A DNA stretch of 64,000 nt from Sciurus carolinensis. Lineage: Eukaryota > Chordata > Mammalia > Rodentia > Sciuridae. The notes under the pieces were generated by a model. It was not told where the DNA came from and searched no databases. It saw only the letters and a program-made list of their open reading frames with translations. Where the stretch lies: the NCBI RefSeq assembly GCF_902686445.1, contig NC_062229.1, positions 5,117,503 to 5,181,502 of the forward strand, in the 5' to 3' direction. Each line of letters opens with the position of its first letter. Within the stretch, counting starts at the first letter, position 1. A program made the position numbers and the translations under genes. Positions 46,652 through 58,200 of this stretch are shown here, one piece after another.

Positions 46652-47060
46652 GGCTGTAAGCCTGCACCGCATCTCCAGCATCCAACAGCACCAGCAGGGC
46701 TGGGCCTTTCTCCACCACAGGGGTCGCCCCTCGGTCCTTCAGCCCAAATCCTAGCCCCTGTGCCTGTGTTGGTTTTCTCCTCTGTTTCTACCACCTCTTG
46801 CCCCTTGGGCAGCTGGGAAGAGGGAGGTGACCTTAGATTAGGCTCCTTACTGCTCTGGGATCAGCATCAACCCTGGGCAGAGGCTCTTGTAGACAAGATT
46901 CTTTGGGATACATCACCCACCTGCATCTTCTTGCCATTCATCCCAGGCCACCTACCAATGTGCCTCCAGGTCCTTGCAAAGTTTTGTTTGGTCCAAAAAC
47001 ATCCTCCCAAGTTTGTGCTTTTAAAATGATTTTCAAATAAACCTTTGGGGAAATGCCATT
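46652..47060 (+). other. CCL25: CCL25 exon 6 (3' UTR)
   Basis: Acceptor tccctcctgcag before 46652. The text 'ggctgtaagcc' at its start and the later 'ctgggcagaggctcttgtag' and 'aaataaacctttgggg' resemble the human CCL25 3' UTR as I remember it. The end is set about 20 bp past the poly(A) signal. Confidence 0.8.
47036..47041 (+). terminator. CCL25: CCL25 poly(A) signal
   Basis: AATAAA, followed by T-rich text (cttttctgtcctgttttatt) as a downstream element. Confidence 0.85.
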
Positions 47061-47069
47061 CTTTTCTGT

Positions 47070-48798
47070 CCTGTTTTATTATGGGAAGATCCATTTTATT
47101 TTATGAAGATCTGTGGCCCCAGCACTCATGACGGGTAGGTCCTGAAGGGCTGGGCACTGGGCAGGTTGGATGCGTCTGCTTTTCCCCAGTGGTGACCTTG
47201 AGTCAACTGCTCACTCTCTTGGTGCCTCTTTGCTTGTCTGTGAAGTAGGATTCATTGTGTTTGCTCTGCCCAGATCCTAGAGCTGAGGGTGTGGAGGGAT
47301 GGAGAAGCTCTCTACAAATCATATAAGGCTGCCCAGGGGCCCCTGGTAAGTCAGATGGGCAGGACCTGGGCAACGATAGGGCCCTGGGACCACGCACTTG
47401 AGACACCTCTGCAGGCAGAGATTTGAGACACCTGACTTTGCTGCTCCCAATCCTTAATAGCCTCACTTTTCATCACAACAGAGAATATTCCAGATGCAAG
47501 TCAAACATATCCTCTGCAGATGACATCCTAGTGGTTTGGGGCCTCACCTCACACTGTATGGGTGACCCAGGAAGAATCTATGCCTTCTCTAAGCCTCAGT
47601 GCCTCCTGCCCTCCACCCCCATAGAACAGGGCTGATAATGCTGCCTGCCACCAGGAGCTAGCTGGGGTCAAATACATTCCTAGCACTGGGCATGCAATGG
47701 CATGCACGGACTCTTCATTAATGAGGTGAGCATCCTGGTCACCAAGCTCCACCACCAGATTTGGGTGGATCCAGCCCAACCTGGAGCCAGGTAGTCAGGG
47801 ACAAAGGCAAATGCACCCCCCAGGTGGGTTGGGTTCATAGCCTGACAACCATTAAGATTCCACCTTAGCTCACAGTTTGCAAATACCAAGTGTGCCCCGT
47901 CTGCCCACCCTCAAACAGTCTTACTGGTTTTAAAGACCAGGTGCCTTTTAAGAGCCAGTGTGCTCACCATGACCCTTCAGTGCTGAGGGTGCAGCTCCGA
48001 GGAGACACCCCAACGGCTGGTGCTAGAGCCTTCAACTTGCCACTTGCCCTTTCACTTAACATCCTTATCACAGGGTAAGGATCTGGGGTTCAAGTGCCTG
48101 CACTGGTCAAAGTTCACCTGAAGCCAATTAACATTCCCAAGCCCCAGCCCACCCCTGCCTGCAACCAATAAGTCCTTCCTTTTGTTCCAGTCAACCAGAA
48201 AAGTCTCCCTTCCCAGTAAAGGTTTTGCTTATTCGCATTCTCAGGACTTGATTTCTTTTCTGTAGCTGAGGCAAAATTCCCAAGGCCTGGAATCAGAGTG
48301 GGATGGTGATTGACAATTCAGGTGCTGGCACAGCTCCCTGACTTTCAGTCTGGCCTGACTTTGGCCAGAGTTGCTTAACCTCTGAGCCATAGCTTTCCTC
48401 TCTGTAAAATGGGGCCGATAATACCACCATTCCACTGGGATCAAGTGATGACCAAATTGTTAATAATGGTGAAGTACTGAGAGCGGTGTTGATACGTAGA
48501 ACAGACTGGCCATTATCATCATGATTGAGGAACCTGCAGGGCTGCCAGCAGCTGCCACTCACAGCCTGGTTCTGGGTTTGTGCCAAACGCACAGGCCTGA
48601 GGTTGGCAGAACCCTTCCGGCGAGCCTCTCACTACCCTTTCTCTTCAGAGTCCTGGGATGAAGCCCATCCTTTCCCAAACCTGGGCCCCTTGGGGGCTGC
48701 AGAGGTCAGCCTGGGTCCTTTGGCTCTCCCAGGCAGGGGCTTTATGTGGCTCTGCAGAGGACAGCATCTACTTATGAGAGAACTTGCGAAGAGGCAGG
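47070..48798. other. Gap between convergent CCL25 and FBN3
   Basis: 1.7 kb. A MIR lies at about 48345-48510 ('gagttgcttaacctctgagcc', 'tctgtaaaatggggccgataat'). The rest shows no gene or clear repeat. Confidence 0.8.
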
Positions 48799-48799
48799 C

Positions 48800-49328
48800 A
48801 GATTTAACCCAAAATAACTTTATTGTTGTTTCCACTTTTGATATAAAAGCATCCTTCACCCCCAGCCCAGGCCCCAGGGGAACAAACATGCTGGCCAGTC
48901 ACTAGCTCTGTGGAGCCAGGGCTCCCCTTTTTGCTCTGAGGGATGAGCTCTATGCTCACCCCAGCCACCCATTCCCACATCCCACCAACCCTCTGGGGGG
49001 GGCCACAGTGCAGTACAGAAGTTTAAGCCTGAGATTGACCAGAAATAGTGACTACCAAGCCCCCACTGACCCTGACTGTGGGGTGGAGGTGCAGACAATA
49101 GCACCTAGCTGTCTCCAGGAAAAACGGAGTACTGGGGTCCCCTGGGCTGGCACAGAGCTCCATCCTGTGCCTGGACCCATCTGAGGTCATAGTGTAGCAT
49201 TCCTTTTGTCCTGAGTTTCAGGATTTGACCTGATCAGCGGCTGCCACTGGGGACCAGTCCTTCCCAGTTCCAGCATCTACACCTTTGGATGGCACAGGAG
49301 CTTTGGGGCCCATGGAGGCTCTTCCGAG
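48800..49328 (-). other. FBN3: FBN3 3' UTR
   Basis: From the stop to just past the poly(A) signal on the minus strand. No further splice site is needed. Confidence 0.75.
48819..48824 (-). terminator. FBN3: FBN3 poly(A) signal
   Basis: AATAAA on the minus strand (tttatt on plus), about 505 bases after the stop codon. Confidence 0.75.
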
Positions 49329-49655
49329 CTACAGTAGCTGCAATTGCACTTTCAGTCGCAAGGCTCGGCCCACCGGCCCTGGCCAGACACCCCGGGACCC
49401 TGCCACGCTCACCACCTCCAGCTGGTACCTTCCAGGCCTGGGCCTCCGTTGCCCCAGCTGCAGGGAACTCAGGCCACCCAGGTGATGCATGCGGAAGAAA
49501 CCTCGCTTGTTGCCGTGAGCGATGACGTAATGCACCCGGCCTCCCAGACCCTCCAGAGCAGGGCGCAGCTCCAGGATTCGCTCTGAATGGCCCAGGTGTG
49601 AGAGGTTCAAGGCCAAGGTCAGGGGGACTTCTGCATCAAGGGTAGCCAGGCTCAC
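49329..49655 (-). CDS. FBN3: FBN3 last exon: C-terminal propeptide (placensin region)
   Basis: Acceptor ctccccag before 49655; stop TAG at 49331-49329. 108 residues start [20 protein letters not shown], with [15 protein letters not shown] and FFRMHH inside, and end [12 protein letters not shown] is a potential glycosylation site. In fibrillins this part is cut off after secretion; in FBN1 it is asprosin and in FBN3 the reported hormone placensin. Confidence 0.96.
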   Translation of the reverse strand: MSLATLDAEVPLTLALNLSHLGHSERILELRPALEGLGGRVHYVIAHGNKRGFFRMHHLGGLSSLQLGQRRPRPGRYQLEVVSVAGSRGVWPGPVGRALRLKVQLQLL

Positions 49656-52600
49656 CTGGGGAGAAAGACCAGGTGGGTGATCAGAGGCTCGTTGTTCAGG
49701 GCTGTGGTAGGTAGGGGGCCCTGGGATCATGGCCAGAGCAATTTTAAACACTGTATAATGTGGAAGAACAGATCCTACAGGTAATGTACTCCGCCCTTGG
49801 CCACTTCTGTTTAGCCCTCTGTCTGCAAGACTGAGGTCAGCCTGGGCTGAGGACATAAGGACATAGGCTGAGGTTGGTTCTCAGTAGAAAAGCAAGGGCA
49901 GGAAGGCAGGCAGCCACTTTTATACACGCAGACTCTAGACCCCTAGTCTTAGCTGGAGCACCATGGTCAGGACCCTGCCTTTGTGGAAAGAATTAAGTAT
50001 TGCCCCAGAGTCCCAATCAGAGGGTCAGCCAGATGGCACTGGGCCCCAGAGTCCCAAAGGTCACTCGAGCAGCCCAGGGTGCCTGGTGTTATGACCAAGG
50101 GCCTTTCTGCAGAAGAGAGCCCCTAAAGGATGTCAGAGCTGACAGTGAGAGAAACAGGACACCCAGCTGGGCCAGAGAGAAGAGAGCAAGGCCAGACTAC
50201 AGAAGAGCTGCCTGCTAGCTTCCTCTGTACTTCCTGCATCTGGCTCTCATTAAGAGCCCCCTGTGTGCAGATGACAAATCCTTCTTTATTCGAGCTCCTC
50301 TGAAGTGCCTTCCTGGTCCTGGCAGCTGGACAGCGCCCTCAATAAGCCAGTGAGCTTCAATAGCAGGCTACCCAGGCTTGGGTGACGCATCCAATCCCAT
50401 AGAAGGTTATCTGTTTTCTTCCCCTTTACTTTGGGCTATGCCATTTGTTTCACCTCATTTGCATGTCCACGGAGCATTCCATTACACTCAAGTGAAAGCT
50501 ATTCCTGTCTCCTAGCCCCCTCCTTCTGGGAATCTTGGGCCTTTCCCAGGAGTGTGGCTCAGACATATGCACTTATCGACACCCACTGGCAGAAAGTAGG
50601 TATTGCAGGCAAAGGCACAAGCACAGTTCTCTATCCTGATTTCATTGCAATGTGCCCAACCCAGCAGTCACGAACAGGGCTGAACTTGGGGCAGAGGTTG
50701 TTAGTTGGCTGCTCTGAGCAGTGCTAGCAGTGGTTCTGATGGAAGGTTTCACTAGCCAGGAGGTAAGGGGTGTCATTCCAGAGCGCAGAGAGAGTTAGGG
50801 AGACTAACCTATTTTTCTTGCCTCCAAGTGCCACCAAAGGAGGGGATCCACAAAAGAATCTCAACCCAGTCGGGGTCAGTATAGGAGGTACCTGAGTCCT
50901 CATCAGGAATGAGACAAACTGCCCAGGGGATATGTCCCCCAGAGTCCCAAGGGAAACCCAGGGCTGAGGAAGTACAGGAAGACCTGAGCAGGCACCATGA
51001 CATGAGGGCCAACCTGGGACCTGGAGTCTAATGCTCTTTCTTGGGGGCCCACAGCTTCCTTCCCACCCTTGGGCATTCCTCTTGGTAGCCCCCATCAGTG
51101 CAGTCCCTGTGGCACCTGGTGGCTTCTGTGAGCACTGCGGCGGCTGCGGTCCTGAGGGGAGAGGCCATTGATCTTGCATTCATAGCAGGTTTCAGGTGAG
51201 AGCTGCTCCTCATTTGTGGTGTCCTGGGGTCCAGGGCTGAAGCCCAAGCCAGAGACACAGTGCCTGAACAAGGATCAGGAGGATGGCTTTCAGGGGCAGG
51301 CTGATGGTACCTCCTCAACCATCCCCTACCACCTTCACATTCTATTCTGAGCTATACTGCCCCATGGGGCAAGTGCTGTCTTGCAAGTGTGCCTGTGTGT
51401 ATGGGCTGGTGAGGTGCCGTGTGTATGAATGCATGCACAGTGGAAAGTGTGAGTCCTTTGGTGTAGCTGGGCACAGATGTGAACACAGGAGGGATGATGT
51501 GCACATGCTGGGATAGATGAATGTATCTGAGTGCCCACGGGCATGTACATGTGTAAACCCACGTACACACATGGAGGATAACATGCAGGTACACATGTGT
51601 CTGCTGCAACCTATGGACCTACATGTGCTAGGGGATGTGAGCAGTCAGTTGTCTGTATCCATGAGTTCTGCATCCTCATATTCAACCACCCAGGTAACAG
51701 GAATATTCCATTGTTGCTGGTATGTACTATGTAGTTCAGCCTATGACGGATGCATCTGTACTGAACACTTACAGATTTTTTTTTCTTGCCATTATTCCCT
51801 TAAGCAATACATTATAGCAACTATGTACACAGCATTTACCTTGTATCAGTGCTATAAGTCATCTGGAGATGACTTAGAGTTGAGAGAGTATGTGTGTAGG
51901 TTCTGTGTAAATAGTTCACCATTTTATGAAAAGGATTTGAACCTCATCAGATTTTGGTATCCATGGGGGATCCTTGAACCAAACTCATGATGTGTTAGCT
52001 TGCAATTGCTGCATCCTTGGTAGACATCCCTCAGATACGAGGGATGATCATACAGAGTGAGCCAGCATGCATGAAGAGCTCACAATGCATGCTTCCTCAC
52101 ACACACAAACCAGGATGTATGGATGGCAGAGTATCCCCAGGGATAGGGCCACAGGAGCCTAGGCACATACACATACACATGTACACACTCAGTGGGACCC
52201 GTGGGTACCCAGGATACTGTGGACCATTACACATGAGGATGGGCACAGATGCAATCGCCTGTGTTCAGTTCTCTATACACACATGTACATGTACACTCCA
52301 GCATGCACAGGCAGAAAGCGTGCTTCTGGTGGATACCCAGTATGTGTACCAGCCCGTGTGAATCTACACTGGCCCCTGCCCACCCCTCTTGAATCGCTCA
52401 CCCTTGCCCAGCCCGGAAGTAGCCTCTGGGACAGCCGCACAGGAAGCCACCGGGCGTGTTGGCACAGCCGTAGCTGCAGGGGCTGCCTTGTCCAGCACAC
52501 TCGTCCACGTCCTCGCAGCCCCCAAGGGCCTGGTCAAAGTCAAAGCCAGAGGGGCAGACACAGCGGAAGCCTCCGAGTGTGTTGTGGCAGGAGGCACTGC

Positions 52601-55043
52601 CACAGGCCGCAGGTGACAATGCACACTCGTTCTTGTCTGTGGGAGGGAAGAGGAGAGGAGGGATGGGGGCTCTGCCCCCTCAGAGTCCAAGTCCAATGTC
52701 AAAGCCTCCAGCAAGCTCTCCAGGGACTCTCAGAATTTGCCCTTCTCTGTCCCCTGCCTATTTTCCTCCCTTTTACCCCGAGTCCCTCCCCCAAAGCCTG
52801 CGATTCTCCTTCATAGCATTGCTCCAAACATCCCCTAAATCCTGAATTGTGGCATGTTCCAGAACAGGCCTCTGCACTCTCCCCCAACTGACAGGTGGGG
52901 CGGGGTCATTCTCTGGGGTGAGGGCTGTCCTGCTGTGGGGTGTCCAGGCCTCCATCTCCTCCGTACCAGAAGCACCCCTCCCCGAGTTGTGATGATCAAA
53001 AATGGCTTCAAGATGCTTCAAATGTCTCCTAGGGGACCCAGGGAGTGGTCTAATGATCCCCATCTTCTCTGCTAAACTGGACAACTCAAGGCAAGGATGG
53101 TGTCTGTTTGAGGGCTCACTTCTGCATCCTCAGGGCCTGGTGAAAGGCAAGTCCTCAGCGATGAGTTGGGGAAGGGATGATCAAGAACATGCACAGGAGG
53201 AGACAAGTGAAGAACTTGAGAATGAGGATTTGCCAGCTAAGGCCAGTGGTCAGTGACATCCTGAGGTCCCTGGGACAAATGCCTGGGGTATGGAGACAAG
53301 GTACTTAACTGAGATCCACCATGAGAGACAGGAAGTGCCTGGAAGGCCGCAGGAGGGTGAGAAGGGTTGCATTACAGAGGCTGCACAAGTAGGTAGTGTC
53401 CAGGAAGGACAGGCCACAGTGCCCATTACAGTGGAAGCCAAGGGTGGGAGCTGAGGAGAGGTGCTAGAGAAGGCTCTGGAGAGCAAATGGGCCTAACAAA
53501 GGTAAAGCGTGAAAGTCAGACTGTACTAGAGAAATGTAGAGAGTTGGTGAGGCTGTTAGGAAGGTCTTGGGCAGCAAAACAAAAAGGAAATTTGTGGGGG
53601 CAGAATGCAAGCTCCCCAGTTCGAGAGCCTCTGTGATGGGTATGGCAAAGATGCAGCATACTTGCCTTACAATTGCTGCACCCATGGTAGACATCACTAA
53701 TCCACAATACCATTCTTTTCACTGCATCCATGGCAGACATCACTAATCAACCACAGCACTCTTTCCCAGTAATCACAGGAATGCTCTCAGAGTCTTTGTC
53801 AACTGTGTCTTTCAGGCTACCACTCCCTAAGGAATGGGCTTGAACACTATGCTGTGCTTGCTAAGGTGCCCCTTGACTCTCTAGTGGGAGGCTTTCTAGA
53901 CTGACCTGCCTGCTTTTTTAAATAGCTGTGCTTGTCACAGCATAGTGGGGCAGTGGTTCCTAGTCTCCTGCTCTGGAAAGATTCCAGTAGGGACCCAGCT
54001 TCCCCCCAGCCCCTGCCACTCACCCACACACTGGGCCCACTGGGAATGCGGGGTGAAGCCCAGGGGGCAGCTGCAACGGTAGCCCCCCAGCTCATTCTGA
54101 CAGCCGTGCTGGCAGTGATGGGGCCCACTGCATTCATCCACATCTGAGACAGAGGGGGAGGGAGGGTGTGACCAGAGGCTCAGGACCACCCCAGCCCTAG
54201 ACCCACCCAACCCCGCTCTACCTTCACAGCCACGGCCTGAGCTGTCTGGGGTGAAGCCTTGGTAGCACTCGCAGTGAAAGCTGCCTGGGGCATTGTGGCA
54301 GCGTCCGTGGGTGCCACATGGCCCAGGCTGGGCCAGGCACTCGTCATTGTCTGCAAAGGACAGAGGACCGGCAAGGTTTCCCGGTGATTAGGGGATGCAT
54401 GTGGGGTAGCAGCCTGCCTGTGTTAATACCTGACCCACTGTGTGACTTCAAGCAGGTCGCTACCCCCACCTCATGCCGGTTTCCCCCTGAGGGAAATGAG
54501 GTCCATAACAGTTCCTTCCTCATGGAATTGCGACCAATACCTGAGATGGTGCACATAAAGGACTTGGCTGGAATCTCCTCTCCTCTTTGCATTTTAGGTG
54601 AGAATTAACCTGACTATACAACTGGCTGAGGGCAGTGCCTGGTGTGAGAACAGAAGATTACCAAGATCCCTCTGGGGACTAGAGGTCTAACTCAGGTACA
54701 GCATATGCTTAGCCCCGCAAGGCCCTGAGTCAATCCTCAGTACTCCAGAACAAACAAACAAGGCAAAACAATGCAAAACCCCTTTTTGCTTCTCCCATGG
54801 GGAAATGACCTGGGGACAGCTGTTGAGTTTTGTCCTTCAGGGGACCTGACAATGGTGTGAAACCAGCCACTGTCATGGACTGAAAGTTTGTGTCTCCTAA
54901 AATCATAGGTTGAAGTCTTGACTTCTAATGGGACAGTATTTGGTCTCTGCAAAGAAGTTAGCATTAGATGAAGTCAGAGGGTGGGACCCTATGATGGCAT
55001 TGGTGCCCTTATAACAACCTCTCTGGTGACACCAGAGAGGTTG

Positions 55044-55102
<59 letters not shown>

Positions 55103-55248
55103 ATGAGGTGAGGTGACACAGCAAGAAGGTGGCTGTCTACAAACCAGGAAGGGAGCTCTCAGCAGGAAGCAACCATGCTGGCATTCTGATCTTAGACTTC
55201 TTAGGCTCTAGAGTGCAGACAACAAATCTCTGTAGTTTATGTACCCGG

Positions 55249-55280
<32 letters not shown>

Positions 55281-58200
55281 CTTCCCCCAATGGTACTGGG
55301 GATTGAACCCAGGGCCTTATGCTTATAAGGCAAGCACTCTACCAACTGAGCTATCTCCCCAGCCCTTTTTATTTATTTATTTTTATTTTTAGTATTCTTA
55401 TTCATATCTGTTTTTTTTTTTTCTGTACTGGGGATTGAACATGGGGGTACTCTACCACTAAGTCACATCCCCAGCCTCTTTGATTTTGAGACAGGGTCTG
55501 ACTCAGTTGCCCAGACTGGCTTCAAAGTTGTGATCCTCCTGCCTCAGCTTTTGGAGTACTGGGATGACAGGTATACACCATGCTCAGCCCACACCATTTT
55601 AATAATCACTTCATCTTTGGTTGGTGCAGATTAGCTCTGCTTGACTTAAAGGACACAAGGATTTTTCTATTTTTTTTATTTGCCATCTTAAACAACATAA
55701 AGACTAGGTAAAACTTGGTGTGTGTCTATGATGGTTTTCTTAGAATAAGTTCCTAAAAGTGGAATGCTGGGCACAGAGACCAATATTTGTAAATTTTTGG
55801 ATATGAATTGCAAAATCTCACTCTCTCAGTCTGTGGTTATTTTGCTGCAGCAACCTAAGATGACCGAGACAGTTGGGTTTTCAGGCAGATCTGCTGTAAT
55901 AGCAATGACCCATGGCTGGTAATGGCATTTGGACAGGGGTTTTAGGGAATGAATGATAAATTCCTGGTTTTGCCTTTCCTGAGCACCGAGATATTTGACA
56001 TTAGACATATTCTTGTGGGGATGTAGAAATTGCCTTAGGGGACATGAAGCTTCTGGTAGGGAGCAGTGTCTGCAACTGGGTACCTGAGCTATCCCCTTGA
56101 GAAGAAAAGAAGAAAAAAAGAAAAACTAGTGTCCAATTCTTTTTTTAAAAAAATTTTTAGATGTTGATAGACCTTTATTTTATTATTTATATGTGGTGCT
56201 GAGAATCGAACCCAATGCCTCACACATGATAGACAAGTGCTATATCACTGAGCCACAGCCCCAGCTCCAAGTGTCCAATTCTTGCTAGAAACATCCAGCA
56301 CCACCTGCTGTTTCTTTCCCATGAATCCAGAAAGGGAACCAAGCATCATGGTGGTCTGCTGTGATCACGTGTATTTGACTTTCTAGTTCAGTTGTTAGCA
56401 AACTGGGGTCCTGCAGGACAAAATCCAGCCCTCCGTTCGTTTGTGCAAATAAAGTTTTATAGGTACACAGCCATGCTTATTAGTTTATGTATCATCTCAG
56501 GTTGCTTTGGTGCTACAATGACAGAGTTGAGAAATCGTGACAGAGACCACATGGATCGAAATCTGAACATATTTACTCTTAGACCCTTTACAGAAAGTTT
56601 TCTGATTCCTGATGTAGTTGAGCCTCACAACATCAACTGCCTGGCTGAGCATTTAAAACTCTATTCTAGAGAGAGAAGACACTTGTGAGCTTGCTACATG
56701 TATAGTACACCTGGGACACACGTGCAGTGGTCCACCTGCCTCCATGTTCACACATGTGCAGCTGCACACACACCCACACACCCACACACACACAATTACA
56801 AGAGCTTTACTGTTGCAGAAGAATTGAAACACATTGTTTTCTATCCCTGCCCAAACCTTCCCTTTTGATGAGGCTCTACCTGAGTTCTCTTTGAAAACTG
56901 TGACCCTTCCCTTCTAATTTCCTGTCTCTGCTTGTACTGTGTCTCTCTTTGATGCCACTCAACACCTGATGACATACTTAATATTGCAGTCTGATTCCTA
57001 GAAGGAAAGTTCCATGATAATATCAACTGTCACTCTCCTGAACCCCCGGGATCTATAGCAAGGTTCTGTAAACTATTTCTGTAATGGCAGGAGTAAACAT
57101 TTTTGGCTCTGCTGGCAAAACTGGACTCTGTCATTATAGTGGAAAAGAAAAAAAAAAAAAAAAAAACTCTGTCATTATAGTGGAAAAGAAAAAACAAAAA
57201 AGCAGCCACAGATGACAGGTAAAGTAAGTGAGGCTGAGTGCCAATAAAACTTTATTAATAAAAGCAAGCATAAACTAGTCTTGGATGGTTGGCTGCAGTT
57301 TGCCATCTTCAGGTCAAAGCACTGTCTGATACACAGTCGGTGCTCACTAGGTGCTAAGTGGATTAATGGGTGCCTGCATGGGCCAATCTTGACTGGGCTC
57401 AGTCTCAAAGGGAAATCTGGTTCCCTCTGGGCCACAGGACACTAAGAAGCAACAATGTGGCATTTGCTTCTGTGGCTTTGACCTCTGAACTAACTTCCCC
57501 TTTGGGCTGTGAGAAGTTTGGGGAGCACTCTGGGGGGCCCTACGCAGACCCAGGAGGAAGTGGTCAGGGGCAAATGGAGATGACCAGGACCCGGGTCAGA
57601 GGACTTCTGAGGGTAGACCTTTCAGTTCCCTAGGGCAGGAGGGAGGAAGTCCCAGATGCCACCAGGACGTGAGCACCCATGAAGCAAGCACTTTGTTCCA
57701 CCCTCTCCCATGTCCCCAGTGTCTAGCACACACTGGGTGCTTGATACTTCTTTGGTGAACAAACTTGGGAAGGCTAGGTTTGTGCGCTACCTACATGTGA
57801 GCAGCGGGGGCACTCACCGAAGCAGGCCTGGTGGCGCTGGATGAAACCAGGGGGACAGCGGCAGGTGAAGGAGCCGATGGTGTTCACACAGACGAACTGG
57901 CAGTTGTGCTGCCTGGAGGAGCACTCATCCAGGTCTACATCAGAGACCCGCGGGCTCAGAGGGTGGGACTCAGCATAGGGCGGGGCCAGGACTGGGGCGG
58001 GGCTCCGTGTGGGCGGGGTCAGGGCGGGGCGTGGGCAGGGCTCAGTGTGGAGGCCCAGGCAGAGGAGTGGCAGGAGAAAGCCCACGTAGTCCCCAGCTCC
58101 TCACAGGTGGAGGGTGAGACCACAGGGGGCGTCCCTGGGGCATTCGTGTGTGGGGGGACGGGGGCCACCCCCAGAAAGTGTAGGTGGGAGGGAAGGATGT

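Noticed and set aside
52402..52636. Two-EGF exon as an exon fusion special to this species
   Set aside because: As I recall, FBN1 also has a double-length exon at this place, so it is probably ancestral to fibrillins.
55045..55099. CRISPR-like or other regular array
   Set aside because: It is a simple dinucleotide repeat; no spaced direct repeats of CRISPR type occur anywhere in the window.
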